A DNA stretch of 64,000 bases from Sympetrum striolatum (GCA_947579665.1 OX388343.1:88888254-88952253); one strand, 5' to 3'; numbered from the stretch's first letter, positions 1 through 13,954 are shown. Numbers and translations: made by a program. The notes: generated from the letters alone by a model not told the origin.

Positions 1-2031
1 TACTTCCCGGATAGGTAGAGAATCGAAACTCTAGGAGCCTTTAAATATGGTCATGATCTATCGAAAACATAAATGAGTTTTACTGAAAATATCCTGGGTT
101 CGATGCTAGGTCAAGGCAAAAATCGGCCGTTTAAAATGCATTGTGGCGATTTTTAAGATTTTTTTTCAACCCTTTCCCGATGGCATGGAAACTTGAAATT
201 CGGCATGGAGTTGGAGATCATAAATATATTTCGTAATAAAATTTTACATATTCGCTGATGGTCCTTGGTTCGATCCCAGAGAGCCATATACATTCCTCAA
301 TGCATCTCTTATGGAGATAACAGAATTAGGTTTTAGGTACTTCCCGGCATGATATCGACTTTAAATTTTGTATGAAACAAGATGAAGTCCTAATAAATCA
401 TACAGTGCATTCACAGCTACCAATATTTCCTGGGTTAGACACCAGGCGTCTCTACAATCAGTAAAATATCCGATATTTAAGAATTAATTTAAACCCCTTC
501 CCAATAATATTAAAACATGAAATTAGGCATATAGATAGAGAGCATTGATCCATTTGAAAAACATGTTTTAGATTTCCTAGATCGTCCTTGGTTCGAATCC
601 AGATAGCCATTTACATTATTGAAAAGTAGAACGTCGTTTGAGGCAGTTGGAGCCAATATATATGCTTGAATTTTCACACATAGTAAGAGATGGAATTTTT
701 CTCTTGTGCTGCATAGTAGGTTCACCGGGAAGGCGTAGGTTCGATGCCAGACGATTAAATTGCAGTAAATTTTAAGAATATTTTCAATCCCTTTTTTTTC
801 TCTTGAGGGCCGTTCCGATATGATGACGACATGAAATTAGTGTTGTCGATCTGCTTGCAGTATGCAAGCTACATTTTACTCGTATATATATATATCTATT
901 ATATATAGATGCTTCTCCGGATTCATTCATATATATAGATAGGTATATAGATAGATAGGATACAAATTCACAGCCTAAACCACAAGCGTGATTGAGTTCA
1001 AATTTTTACTGCGTATTGGCCATAACAATTAACCGAAAGAAAAATTGTGATTTTGATCCTCAGTGTCATGGGTTCGATTCCAGAGGGCCCGAAAGTCCCG
1101 ATTTTTCCCGTTTGAATGCATTGCTTAGATTTTCGGGAATTTTTAAAAAATACTTCCCGGATAGGTAGAGAATCGATACTCTAGGAGCGTTTATATATGG
1201 TCATGATCTATCGAAAACATAAATGAGTTCCACGGAAAATAACCTGGGTTCGATGCTAGGTAAGGCAAAAATCGGCCGTTTAAAATGCATTGTGGCGATT
1301 TTTAAGATTTTTTTTGGACCTATTCCCGATGGCATGGAACCTTTAAAATCGGCATGGGTTTAGATATCATAAATATATTTAATAATCAAATTTTTTACAT
1401 TCGCTGATGGCCCTTGGTTCGAACCCAGAGAGCCATTTACATTCCTCAACGCGTTTCTTATGGAGATAACAGAAACATATTTTAGGTACTTCCCGGCATG
1501 ATATCGACTTCAAAATTTGTATGAAATAAGATGAAGTCCTAATAAGTCATACTGTGCATTCACAGCTACCAATATTTCCTGGGTTCGACACCAGGCGTCT
1601 CTACAATAAGTAAATTATCCGATTTTTAAGAATTAATTTAAACCCCTTCACAATAATATTAAAACATGAAATTAGGCATATAGATAGAGAACATAGATAC
1701 ATTTCAAAAACGTGTTTTAAATTTCCTAGATCGTCCTTGGTTCGAATCCAGAGAGCCATTTACATTATTGAAAAGTAGGACGTCGTTTGAGGCAGTTGGA
1801 GCCAATATATCTGCTTGAATTTTCACACATAGTAAGAGATGGTGATTTTCTGTTGTGCTGCATAGTAAGTTCACCATTAAGACCCAGGTTCGATGCCAGA
1901 CTGTTAAATTGCAGCGAATTTTAAGAATATCTTCAATCCTTTTTTTTCTCTTTTGACGGCCTTCCCGATATGATGCCGACATGAAATTAGTGTTTTCGAT
2001 CTGCTTGCAGTATGCAAGCTACATTTTACTC

Positions 2032-2032
<1 letters not shown>
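1..2032. repeat. Satellite with 1,150-bp higher-order repeat and B-box-like motifs
   Basis: The sequence from position 1 is repeated from position 1151 with few differences, giving a tandem unit of 1,150 bp; the array probably continues left of the window. Inside each unit an 11-bp motif close to the RNA polymerase III B box (GGTTCGANNCC) recurs near 97, 267, 433 (degenerate in unit 1, better at 1581), 590, 738 and 1071, and again near 1247. Spacings are 170, 166, 157, 148, 333 (about two monomers) and 176 bp. So the unit looks like a higher-order repeat of about seven nucleosome-sized monomers. Some monomers share further words, such as GAGAGCCATTTACATT after the motif. No convincing A box or full tRNA fold is seen, so transcription is not implied. 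Short open frames here are not genes. Confidence 0.85.

Positions 2033-2100
<68 letters not shown>
2033..2100. repeat. (AT)n microsatellite
   Basis: An uninterrupted TA dinucleotide run of about 68 bp sits within the second satellite unit. The matching place in unit 1 (about 882-960) holds a shorter, broken TA/GATA tract, so the run expanded locally. Confidence 0.95.
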
Positions 2101-2103
<3 letters not shown>

Positions 2104-2183
2104 GGGCTAGATGGAAGAAGAGACTTTTTATTCTCAATCTCGCCCAAATAAGGACGAATTATTATTATTATTATTATTATTAT
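2101..2183 (+). mobile_element. Retroelement 3' end with (ATT)n tail
   Basis: A segment beginning GGGCTAGATGGAAGAAGAG and ending in an ATT trinucleotide run (2157-2183) matches, in reverse complement, the segment at 38781-38833. The 3' microsatellite tail and dispersed copies are typical of a non-LTR retroelement or SINE 3' end. No coding part is attached. Confidence 0.6.
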
Positions 2184-5100
2184 GAGTCTCCACCTTTAAA
2201 ATTTAAATAAAGTTGCAGATAAAACTACGGTGGACGGTTACCTTTGTATTCCATCCATAGATATATGATATATTTGATGTATGATATTACGAATTAATAT
2301 TTTTTAAATATTTATATTAATATTTAAAATTAAACAGCTTAGAGTTATATAAATATTTATCTTCGAAAAATCACTGCGTAAGATGAATAATTAAGATTTT
2401 TCGTTTTGAATGAAATACGTAGTACTAGCATTAATGAAGTAAAGATATATGAGAACATACGGTATTTGGTTGAATAAAAGCGAAGTTAAAACGATAAATA
2501 ACCTATGACCTAGTTCCAAATCGATACATTAATCGTTTTTTATCCTAAAAATTCATCAAAAGCTAACCTCCAAATAGAGAGTATTACGCCCGCTTGGGAA
2601 ATATTAATTTAAATACGCTAAGTCCATCCAGATCTCAGAGAAAGCCAAAATTTCCTCACAGTTGCGGTATAAATAGCTTATACAGAAATGTCACTTAATT
2701 CTCTACTTTGCAAAGCACGTAAACATTAATCACTCTAAGATCGAATCAAGAAAATGTCTGATATATTACAGCAAATAGATAATTAAATAACGAGCGTGAA
2801 GATTGGCGTATTTAGCACGCATTGACCATTTCGGAGGTAGCTAAAATAGCATATTCCCATCTAAAAACATCAAAGAGATGCCCTTACATATAATATGCTT
2901 TCATCCAATTAAAAAATAAAGTAGTTCATTTCTTTCTTATAAACACGACTAGTTTCAGAGATTGATCTCCATCATCAATGGTTTTGTTTCCTTTTATTGT
3001 TTTTAATAAAATACTGTGGAAAAAGTACAAATTGTTCTTTTTCATAATGGCGTATTTCCACAAGACATCGCCAGAGACTGAATATTTCATATAAACCTCT
3101 AATAATTCTTCTTTAGACAGTTTCTTGATTCAAAAACGGCTAATTGAATTAATTACTAATAGGTCCTTGTAAGTTTTCCTTTGTGTATATCAAGAATATA
3201 GTTCCTCAACATGAAGACCTTTAACCCTTCAAAAGAAGACTTCTGAATATGCTTCGTCCATAATGAGTGAACTACTTTGACGAGGATAAAAAACAAATCT
3301 AAACGAATCGTTTTACTGCCTCAAGCCAACATTTCTACTCATTTATAAATTAGTCACATCTCTCAAAACATATTTATAAACCCAAACCAGATTTAAAGAA
3401 ATAGGCAATATTTCTATTGGGAAAAGGAGAATCTGATTCTAACGAAAGAAAAGTTTCCAGCTAAATTGATGCATCCCTTTCGCGAGATTTCTATGCACTC
3501 TCACCTTCGAAAATCCACCGAAACGCTCCATTCAGTCCTATATTGGTCCGGAGCGAGAATAGACATTCCAAGTGGAACAGCGCAGTCGAGGCAAAAGCAT
3601 TTGTTTCGGTCTTTTATAGCAGAGACAAATATATAACTCATTAATGAAACTCGATCGAATCAAAGCAAGCAAATAAATCTAATAGAAAAAGATTAACAAT
3701 GAAAACACAATAGCAGTAGTAATTTAAAGCTGACGTATTATTGTTCACTGCAATACATTTATTTTGACATGCGTCCAGACCTACATGATTCTTGATTTAA
3801 ACTACATAATTTTATAGAAAATGAGACGATAATATACAACGAATGAAAAAGCCACATTAAAACAATTGCAATTATAATTATAATTAAAATTCATTTCTGA
3901 ATACATTAAACCAATTACATTTATTATTATAATTGTTGGAATATATTTTTGAAAACAGTAAAACAATAGCAAACTTGTTATTATTATTGTTGAAATCCAT
4001 TGTTGAATACATTGAGGTAATACTGATAATTATCAAGTTAAGCGAATGACAAAATTTGTTGCCAATTTAGCATTTTGGCCTGTATCTAGAAAATATATCC
4101 ACTTTCTATGATATTTATTCAGTATTAACAATCTCCCGCCAAGTATTTAGCACAGAGATGACCAAGTTCTTTTAGTTAATGAGTCGATTATTTCATTTCT
4201 ATTTGAAATGCGCCATAAAAACCTCTTTAGTGCGCCCTGAATTATAATAATGTGGCTTGATTATAATAAATATGCTACCTATAGACTCGGTAGACTAGTT
4301 AGGTGTAGGTTTGTATCTGTATTTGTGAGAATATAAATAAAAGGTGTAACAAAATTTGCATTTCTTTTTCTCTATATTCAATGCATCACTTTTAATTCAC
4401 AAGTTATGCCATAGGTTGGCGTATTCCTGATCTATCATGTTCCGACATATTGATCCTCGTCTACGATCTCGTAACATTACATATTTGACTTATTAATCAT
4501 TTCATAAAAGTATCAAAATAATATTACTTTTAGTTCATAAAAGGCGTGGAATAAAATATGTATATTGAACTCAATTGGCATCCGAGAGTATATCTATGTA
4601 TTTATTTATATTAATATATTGTAAGATTTTTTGTTTTCTTATATTTATCAAAGGGATTTAAAATATTCAATTGCTTTAGCTTCCTTTTCGATACAATTTC
4701 TTCTTCGCGACTTTTTGGCTAATTTGTGAGGTTTACCTAGCGTAACTAAAAAAATAAGTTTACAACTCTAGTACTTTTTATGGGATGATAATTTATATAC
4801 GATTGTAATTGCAAAGTATTTTCAGATCTTTGATAAATAGAAAACATAAAAGTTTTTTGTAAATAATTTGAATTGGAATTCCTGAAGTAATCCTCTGAAA
4901 TTTTTTGGATTGCTTGAAAATTTGTATTTCGAAAACGTTCGAAAAAATCACTTTGATTACCAATCATAGGGATTTCGCTTTAGTATTGGTTAATGACCTA
5001 ACAGAAGCCTTGACATTGCTCTTTCACGTTTGGCACTCATTCCTAACCACTAAACTCCATTATCTAACTACTGAAGTTAATTAGGAAGGGCCCATTTATG

Positions 5101-5683
5101 ACCCACTCAACAGGACAGAAAGGCCTGAGCTAAACAGGCACAAATTACGCTATAAGTAACGTCCAATCGTAATTCTCTAACTGACCACATGAAAAAAAGT
5201 ATTTTTTACCATTGATTTACCCTAAATGAACCTTGAAGAGCTGCTTGGAATAGAAAGATTATCGTACTATTTTGGCACTTTCACTTCTGCTACAGAATTG
5301 GGGTATTTATAGGACTTGGCTGGAGCCCAATGGTAAATAAACGACATGACAAAACGGCTGCTCTTGAGGCGTGTTTTTTTCAACACATCAAGCGAAGAGG
5401 AGGAATTATTGCTGGCGATTTTAGACGAGCTTGAAATTTCACTGATTCGTGAGACACGCTTCTTTCCCGACTGGAAATCCATTTCCTTTTGCTTGACCTG
5501 TAGGTGGCCTTAAAGTTACCGAACAAAGTGGTTTAACTGTAGATAGTTCCTGAAGTGAATACAATCTAATTTAAATAACCACGACTTATTATAGAAATCG
5601 ATAATAGTTAATTAGTCTCAACAATGACAGATTAATATTAATTTCGACAATATGATCATACTTACATTAGTAAATTAGATATA
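2184..5683. other. Gene-poor AT-rich intergenic DNA
   Basis: No supported gene is seen. Around 2946-3090 the words CTGTGGAAAAAGTACAA and ATTTCCACAA, followed by a GAGACTG-like stretch, also occur beside the perfect palindrome at 37194-37364 and partly near 27100. This marks a dispersed repeat family. The remaining open frames are short, AT-biased and without recognisable motifs. Confidence 0.6.
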
Positions 5684-6584
5684 CGAGGGGCTGTCATAAA
5701 GATTTAATCATCGCCTTGAAAAAATCAAGCTGCGACCATGAAAGTTGGTGGTGGTCCTTTTTGCATATGCGCCTTTTAATGCCACAAATGTTTTCCAACA
5801 ATGGATGACCTGACGGAGACCTTGGTAGCAGAAGTCTGCATTTTGGGTGTTCAAGAAACATTCCACCTCAAAAATCACCTCTTCGTCATTCTGGAAATGC
5901 CTTCCAGTGGATTCTTCACTTGGGGAAACATGGAGAAGTCTCTGGGTGCCATATCAGGATACTACGGGAGTTGAGGCAAGATTTGATAGCCCAAAGAACC
6001 AGCATGTGTCACAGTGCCCTGTGCAGAATGAGCATTAAATGGGTGTGAGTAATCGCGTAGACCCAGCGGACGGTGACGTTTTTCATGTTCATAATGTCGT
6101 GCAAGATGTCAAAAACTGATATGCGACTGATTTTCACTTTTTATACTATCGCCTTGATTGTGATACGCCAGTCTTCAAGCACCAGAGCTTCCACTTGTGT
6201 TACGATTCCCAATTCTACACAGAGAGATGGTCTGCCACTTCGTCCTTCTTCATACAGACTTGTTTCACCACTTTGGAAGCGTCTGCGCCACCTAACCACT
6301 GTGTCATATGATGGTGCATTGCTGTCGTACATAATCTACTACACATCAACCAACTCAGCATGGTGTTCCTTCAAATGCAGAAAACGATTTACCACACGAT
6401 ACTCCACTCTAACAACGGGCTGCGCCGTTTTGTTTTGGCTCCTCGAGCGGCGAGCCATGGTACTGTGGCACGTGGATTACAATGTGTACCAAGACTAGAG
6501 ACATGTACTTACAAGCCTACCAAAAATTAAATATCTAACTTTATTTTTTCGAGGTGAATATTAAAACTTTATGACTGCCCCTCG
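5684..6584 (-). mobile_element. Internally deleted mariner transposon
   Basis: The 901-bp element is bounded by TA dinucleotides (5682-5683 and 6585-6586), the usual mariner target duplication. Its inverted ends both begin CGAGGGG and continue with TGTCATAAAG or AGTCATAAAG followed by TTTAAT-like sequence. The minus strand carries a broken transposase reading inward from the right end. Full-length mariners are about 1.3 kb, so a few hundred bases of the middle are missing. The element cannot be autonomous. Confidence 0.85.
5870..6458 (-). pseudogene. Mariner transposase remnant
   Basis: Read on the minus strand from an ATG at 6458, the N-terminal helix-turn-helix half of a Tc1/mariner transposase can be followed: VEYRVVNRFLHLKEHHAE, stop codons, then APSYDTVVRWRRRFQSGE and EEGRSGRPS (within 6141-6332). 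After another stop comes a segment ending NVTVRWV. The catalytic centre with the first two acidic residues is missing. A short piece reading YPDMAPRDFSMFPQVKNPLE near 5925-5985 corresponds to the region of the third catalytic aspartate. Several stops and frame changes show that it is dead. The helix-turn-helix part normally binds the inverted ends. Confidence 0.8.
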
Positions 6585-9500
6585 TATTAATTAGTGCTGT
6601 ATTTCATAATCTGCTGGAAAAATGAAGAAATGATCTGTAGGATTCATGTTGAGAATTCTGTACAATCGAGTATTGTTGACTTTGCATCACTACTGTGGAT
6701 AGATAGAGAATAAAATTTATGCACGTATTTCCTTCCAAACTATAGGTGAATAATCTACGGTCTACAGATCACGAGCGGCCTTTTCGGGCGTTCATTGCGG
6801 CATTTGGTTAACTTCAAGAGCAAAATACGAATGTTAAAGTAATTTAGAATCCCAGCCTCATTTATCCTAGAGGAAATAAAATTAAAATATTTTTCTATGT
6901 AAGGATTCCATTTTGAATCTATCGATTGTTTGTAATCGATGTGATCTGACCTGACTTCGTGGAATGTCATTGAATTAGAGAAAGAAGCGAAATTCGCATT
7001 TTGAGCAATATTTTTTATTTCAATCTTGTGGAAAATACGACGTGTATCCTAAAAGTATTATGTGCGGTGTAAATGACGCATGATGCGGCCATTATGTAGT
7101 ACACGCAATATAAAGTATTCCTAAACCTATTTCCAGATTTAATATGTGTGTGTTTGTATTCATATATAAGAAGAGTTATCTTAAAATTGATGTGTGTGAG
7201 TTGTAAACAGATATGAATGTTTATTTCTTGTCATTGGAGGAATAGTTATACTGGAAAAGTATTTACTTAATTATTAATCCTCGTTAATAGTAAATAATCA
7301 TCATAGTTTTAGTTGAAACGTAGCTGTAGTGCAAAGATTGTCTGGAAGACCTGAAATAAAGGAAAACTGAAGACTAATTTGAGCATCTTTCAATTAAAGA
7401 ACATGGTAGAACTCTAAGCAGAAACATCACTGATTACATCAAATACGTAATTTATCTCCGATTGTTTACTTGCATCTCACATGACAACAAGACTAATGTA
7501 ATATCACGTAACACTCTAATCGGTCGCGATAAACTTATCTTTCTCTTTATAAATAGAAAGACAAATGCTTTTAAATAGAAGTACGAGTGAACTTTAATTG
7601 CCTTACGCTGCCTTTCTAAAGCAATTTTTATCGTAGCATTGAAGCCATTGACACCAGAAGACATCCAGTTTCAAGTTTTCCTTATATTATCGTTAAGAAA
7701 ATATACAGATTGCATCCGCGAGTATTTTTGGAGGAAAAAGATGTGGTAAAAGCTACAGGTACCGGAGCTCAACAGAGATAGGAATCTTTCCCATTAAAAG
7801 ACGTGATATCGCTTTGAGTCATAAAATGAGATAATCAATCAACTGATTACACTTCAATGCAGCCCTGGAAGCAAAAATCAAGATTGTACAGTAAATCAAA
7901 GCAATCGATTCTAAGTTAATAATAATACAAACAATGAGACGAATTATTGAATGAAAGGAGCCAAACTGCATTTGGTAGTATTATTTTGCAATTTAACATT
8001 GAAATGTGACGGAAAGAGGTCCTCAAGCCAATTTCTAAAAGAATAAGGAGTTAAGACAAAGACCTAAAAAATTTCAGTTACAATGTGAATGAATTTAACC
8101 AATAATAACGTAATAGAATCAAAAACAAAACTTAGTATTTTCCACTAATTTTATTCAACGACCGGTTTCGACCGTTAAGAGTATAATTAGGTATACTATA
8201 TTCGGCGAACATCTTTGGAAAATACTAACTTATGTTTTTAGTTATTTTAAATCTTAAGTCTTATTCCACATATCGATACACCCAATTACTCCTCGGTCCG
8301 GCAAAAAAAAACTATTGCCGTCACTGAATCGGTGATGATTCTGACCTCCGCATTTGGAATTCCTTCTTTCAATCTTTACAGCAATGATCGCTCTGCGAAG
8401 AGAGGAGGTGGATAAGGATTCTTTATACGTAGATATTTCCAGTGCAAATTTATGTGCAATAGAAACTATATTATCAGTAAGAGATCATAATTTCTATCCC
8501 CTGAAATATTCGTAACTTTTAAGTACGAAATACCTCATGATTTTTTTTGTTTCGATTTAAGTTTCGACTTGAAATTAAGACAATGCAAATGTGTGATACG
8601 AATACATTCCACTACGAATGCAAAAATGTTTTTTAGATGTTCAATATCTAACACCAGCGGCTCATGGAAAGATTTACGAACCTTGCAATAGAGATAGAAT
8701 ATCATTAATGCACTCATCATTTAGTAAACCATTTAGTAAATTGAAAGATAACGATGGTAATATGTTAAAAATATGCAACCGTGTGTATACGAGTATCTTG
8801 TTGTTAATTATATGGCAACTCATACCCTTGAAAATGAAGTTACGAGCAATAATAAACAAATAATGAGATAGATAGGCTTGCATTATTAGGAGTGAACGGT
8901 AAATTTTGTAAAATAAAATGTTACGATGGTGACTGATGGTAAAAAAGCGGCCAGAGATACGACAGTATTGACATTGAAAAATAAAGTATTTACTTATTAC
9001 AGTCAAATTACGAAGATCTACGAAGAAGAATTCCACATCTTAACTGATTAGAAAGTAAAAGGCTGAAAAGGTGATAGCGTGGGTGATGATCGATAGTAGA
9101 TAATCGCATATTTTATTTTTCCGCTGAATATCGGCTCTTATCAATTACAATTTTTGAATACCATTTTAACCTTATCATTGGCCTATGCATAATCATTTTC
9201 AGTTTAATATTATAAAAGATATATAAGTACGCATATACTATTCTATATAACCGTAATGCGTTGAGATCAATTTTATCGGGTGCATTGCGTTGGATTAAGA
9301 TGGAATCTTCGATTAACTGATAAATTGTTTCTATATGTATGTACGTATTGATTTGCTTATAAAAATATTTAAAAATACGTGATAAACTTGTTCCATGTCA
9401 AGCCAGCAAACCACACGCGCAAGACATAGAGGAGGGGTTTACACTGGAACAGTCTTTCTAGATACGCGAAATTAATCGATTGTGGAAGTAGAGTAGTGTT

Positions 9501-12443
9501 GCCTTCACACCCTTAAACAAAGAAAGGACATGTATTTAGATGTAAAAGTAATTTCTGCTCACTGGTCAGGACGTTGAGGACAGGAGTAGAAGACTCGGGA
9601 ATTTTAAATTAGTAAATAAAAATAAGTATAAATATATTTAATACGTTAATTTGATACAAATATACATGAGTTAACATTATAAACATCTAATTATATAATG
9701 AAGATAAAAATAAATAATGAGATATCAACTTTCAAAAATATATCATAATAATAACCAAAACAATAAATAACGTAAATGAATGGTGAAAAAGTAAATAATA
9801 ATAAGTATGGTAATAATAGCTATTTATTTCACATCAAGGATAAAATATACGTACTTAATAGGTATTTTTCTTATGCGTACTTTTTTGAAGATCCCTTTCT
9901 TTAAATTTTATATGAGGAAGGATTAGATATAAGCATATATTAATTAGTAACAATCTCGTAAAAGATTCTTTGTTGCTATAACTATTCATAAGAGAAATAA
10001 CCAAGTGAAAAAATAATTCATTCTCAAGTTAATAGAGGGAGGTAATTACAGGTAATGCAGCTAAAGGAGAGGAGGGAGATGAGAGAGGAAAAAAATACTT
10101 TGTATGCACTGCTCCAAACCTATAAACTCGTTATATTCCACGTTACTAGCTAATCAGGAATACGCATTGTGTTTTGAGGCTGTAATTACATCAGAATGCG
10201 AACTCTTCCTCGGGATCAGTAACTTCAACAGGTCACTGCATATGACGTAATATCTGCGAGGGATAGGCCCTTCTCCAAATGATGATAATTAGTTGTAGCG
10301 GGAACTTAGATAAAGCATTACGCCCAAGCGATAGAGACCAATGACAAAAGGTCGCTGATGTCAGTTAAGCAGCGAGTAAGGTCAGTGTTTATGTACCCAA
10401 GCTCTTTCAGATGACGCAATCGCTCCGGACAATAACTCATCCGTTGAACATCCTTGGCATTGTGAATTGAAAATCCCTGAACTAAGATTTTTACATCAGC
10501 AAAAGATTGGAGGATAAATGCCAGTCATTTCACTGAGCAACAACGGAAATTTTACTGACATATTTTGTGCCAAGATATGAAATTCAACAAATACGATGTA
10601 TAATTCCCCAACAATAATATAATTACAACATTTATGTATGAGGCTGAGTGAAAATATCCGACCAGAATCCAAAAATTTAAAAAATCCACCAAATAATTTT
10701 AGAATTCAGTCCGTGCATCTTCAGCGACACGTAAGATTAGCCTGATTTTTCAGATGAATCTGAAATGTTAGGAAACTGAAATAACTTCTATAAAATTTTT
10801 ATTTTGCAATTGTAAGGCAATTGAAATTTCCCTCCATTTATTTTCAGAAAATTCCCAAAACCCTGGCTAACGGGAAATCTGAGCATCAGTTTGAAAGTAC
10901 AGAGTAGGGTAGGACAAGCCAATATGCACGCCATAAAAATAAAAGAATGCTAAGTGATCCATTGGAAGTACAGCAGAGAAAAGTAATTGTGAAATATTGG
11001 AAACTTTGCAAAGCTAAGGAGAAATGGCCTAAATAAATTGAGGACGAAGAAATATTCAGAGAAGCAAAGAAGATTCGAACATAAAGCTCAGCATAAATAA
11101 TATTAAGCTATGTGTGCTATTGAATGCAATATTTGGTGCTGTCACCAGTAAAGGATGTTTTGAGAGGTAAATTGTGCTCAGGAAAGTGGAGTTGTTTTAG
11201 AGTTCAGATTAATTAGAAGTTTACGCTAGGAGCGTGTCGCTGAATTAGAGATGCGTGTGGCCCTGAAAAAAACACGAAAAAGAGATAGCGACGCGGTTGC
11301 GTTTCGTCTCGTTGTGAATTCTTAGAATTTTCTACCATAGACATTATTTTTGTCACTTATCTCAAGCAGGAAACTTCTAAGCAAGGCTATCCAAGAGTTT
11401 TCCTCCAAGTCCTCACAAAAAGCAAGTATTTCAAATTGAGCCAACACTTTCTCAAAATTTTTGAAACTTATCTGCAATCATAATTTATAAACTTTCTAGT
11501 ACATATTTAACCGAGTTTATTATTATTTATAATAAATACGATCACGTGCAGCAAAGTGCTGAATTGAGACATATTTTCTTTACTTCATCGAATTAAAGAA
11601 AATAATGTCTACAAACCCAAAATGGCTACCTATAGATGTCCGCAATAGTATATGTTTATCTGTTGCTACAATATTCCATGGTGACTGATTCAACATAATG
11701 AAAAAAATTTTTAGGAAACACAAGGATGATGAACATAACTATAACTCAATAGATTAGTTTTAGTAGCAGATTTATTGCTTATTACCACGAAAGCGAGACC
11801 AGAAAACTTTCAGCGACTTTCCTAATAACATTTCCTTTAGCAAAGACACCATTTATAGCACTATGTTTGTGTTAAATGACAGTAATGAAGCAATAATGTG
11901 CACAGTAGGAAGTTCTACCTCTACCAGCATGGTTCAGCTTATGAAACTTCCGGAGCAGATTATTAAAATTTTCTCAATTAACATAAACATAACTTAAAAC
12001 TTCGCATTAGCTCTAACTAAGCCGTAGATCTCCTTCACTAAAATGTTTACGCTGCTTAATGAATTGACACTACTGAATTGGCTTCTTTCATCGTTTAGAA
12101 CCTAATATTTTGTGATATTCAAAAAGATTCTTTGAATTTACGATAATTTATTTACAGATGGAATAATTATTGATTATTTTTTTGCTTCATGTGATGTATT
12201 TGGAAGTTTATCGCAATTAATCGTCAGCTGAATAATATATTGTAACATTATAAACAAACAGGAATTCATATGATGAAAGGAATAGAAGGTAGGAAGGTTA
12301 AACTGCATTACGATAATTTCTACCTAGGAATCCTGTTTTTTCAATTCATATGAGCAACATCAAATGAGAGTTAGGGGAAAATAATTCGAGACATTGATTC
12401 GCTCGGTATGATTCGAAGAGTTAGAGAAAGAAAATAAAATTTA
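6585..12443. other. Gene-poor AT-rich intergenic DNA
   Basis: No gene, RNA or complete element is recognised. At about 8156-8170 there is a word CGACCGGTTTCGACCG that resembles short GACCGGTTTCGAC-type words elsewhere in the window (15466, 34528, and the palindrome arms at 37243 and 37300). It probably belongs to a dispersed arthropod repeat. The short open frames (for example 8674-9036 minus) lack motifs and codon bias. Confidence 0.5.
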
Positions 12444-12516
12444 TGCCGAAACCCGGGATTGAACCAGGGACCTTTAGATCTTCAGTCTAACGCTCTCCCA
12501 ACTGAGCTATTTCGGC
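12444..12516 (-). tRNA. tRNA-Phe (GAA)
   Basis: This is a 73-nt cloverleaf on the minus strand. The acceptor stem pairs GCCGAAA with TTTCGGC, and the discriminator is A. The D arm contains the A-box word TAGCTCAGTTGG, the anticodon GAA lies at 12481-12483, and the T arm contains GGTTCAATCCC as B box. There is no encoded CCA, as expected for a nuclear gene. A T-rich run (TTTT) lies just downstream on the minus strand and can serve as the Pol III terminator. The gene decodes UUC/UUU. An identical copy lies at 37767-37839 on the same strand. Confidence 0.97.
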
Positions 12517-12949
12517 TGATGAGAAATGATGGAAAAATTGGATAAACATAAGATTATTTCCAAAAGGAAAGTTCTGTTCACAAGGATGCTCTATAGAACT
12601 CCTCTAATGCGTCATCCCTCGCATTTTCGGAATAATTCCAATGAGAAGAGATAAGCACCTCTGCTGCATTATGAGTATAAATATCACGTTAATCACGGAC
12701 AAGGGGGACTTCTGCTTAACGATAAGAATGGGTTTAGGTGCAATATGCACTACTTTGCACTAGGGATCACTTCACGAAGTGAACCGCTTTTGATGTCGCG
12801 TTATAGGTGAAGAGCGGTGTGGGGAAAGAGGTCCATATAGCTTTTAAACATGGACGGATCGCTGGTCTACGATGCAGCGGCAAACGACGAGAATGGCTTC
12901 ATAGGATTTTCGGAAAATTTTTCTTAAGGACTTCATGGCAAATTAGAGA

Positions 12950-13900
12950 GTTAAAATTCGAGAGATCGCTGGAAGCCAAGGAGAACTACAGAGGCACCCT
13001 CGAAGATAATCCTTGGCTCGGCGCCAGGACAGGGCAAATATTATCCTATTTAAAATGCATTGCGGCGGTTTTTCATTTTCTTTTAATGCTTTCCCGAGGA
13101 CATGGAAACTTAAATCTCGGCATGTGAATAGAGATCATAAATACATTTCATATACGCTGTTTAACGTTTCCCTGTTAATCCTTAGTTCGATTCCAGAGGG
13201 CCATTTACATTCCTCTATGCATAGCAAGTGGGGATAATGGAATCTTGTTTTAGGATCATCCTGGTATTATATCAGCATAAAACTTTGGATTAGATAAGTT
13301 TTACATCTGCAAGGTCGTCATATGCAATCACAACTACCGAAATGTCCTGGGTTCGAGACCAGGCGGTTCTACCATTGGTAATGAATGGCGAGAATTCCAT
13401 TTTTTGTATGATACATTTACTGAGAAGATGGGCCATCTGTGGCAGTGCATGTGAATAGAAGTAATGAATGTTTCATAAAATGTTTATTCATAAACGAATG
13501 ATCATTAGTACTATACTATGGCTCGATTTGCAAGGGATATACTTATGTCAATAATATAGAGACGTTTCTCCAGATACTTATTATATATAGCCGTTTCTCC
13601 GGATATACTAATCTATTATACTATAGACGTTTCTCTGAATATACCTATATTATCATTCACTGGGGATATAAATTCTAACCATGTTCCACAAGTGCCACTG
13701 ACTTAAAATGTTTATGACATACTGACCATAGGGTGTAACTGCGAAAAAAATGCCATATTTCACATCAGTATCATCGGTTCGATGCCAGAAGACAACGAAG
13801 TCCCCATTTTTCACATAATGATGCATGGTGAGGATATTCGAAAATATTTTCGGAGCACTTCCTCGAAATTTATAAAGTTGTAAATTATGGAAATGCTTGG
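12950..13900. repeat. Second block of the B-box satellite
   Basis: Satellite words from positions 1-2032 recur here: TTTAAAATGCATTG near 13049, AGTTCGATTCC at 13184, GGTTCGAGACC at 13350 and GGTTCGATGCC at 13776, with GAGGGCCATTTACATTCCTC after one of them. The TCTCCGGAT/TATA tract near 13560-13650 matches the microsatellite part of unit 1. It is more diverged than the window-start array and spans a little less than one higher-order unit. It abuts the outer end of the left arm of the inverted duplication. Confidence 0.75.
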
Positions 13901-13954
13901 AGTTGTACTAATCCAACGAATACTATAAGGATATCATAGTAGATTATCCTATTA

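Noticed and set aside
1904..2137. Open frame with an Ile-Tyr repeat on the minus strand
   Set aside because: It is the translation of the (AT)n microsatellite and satellite DNA.
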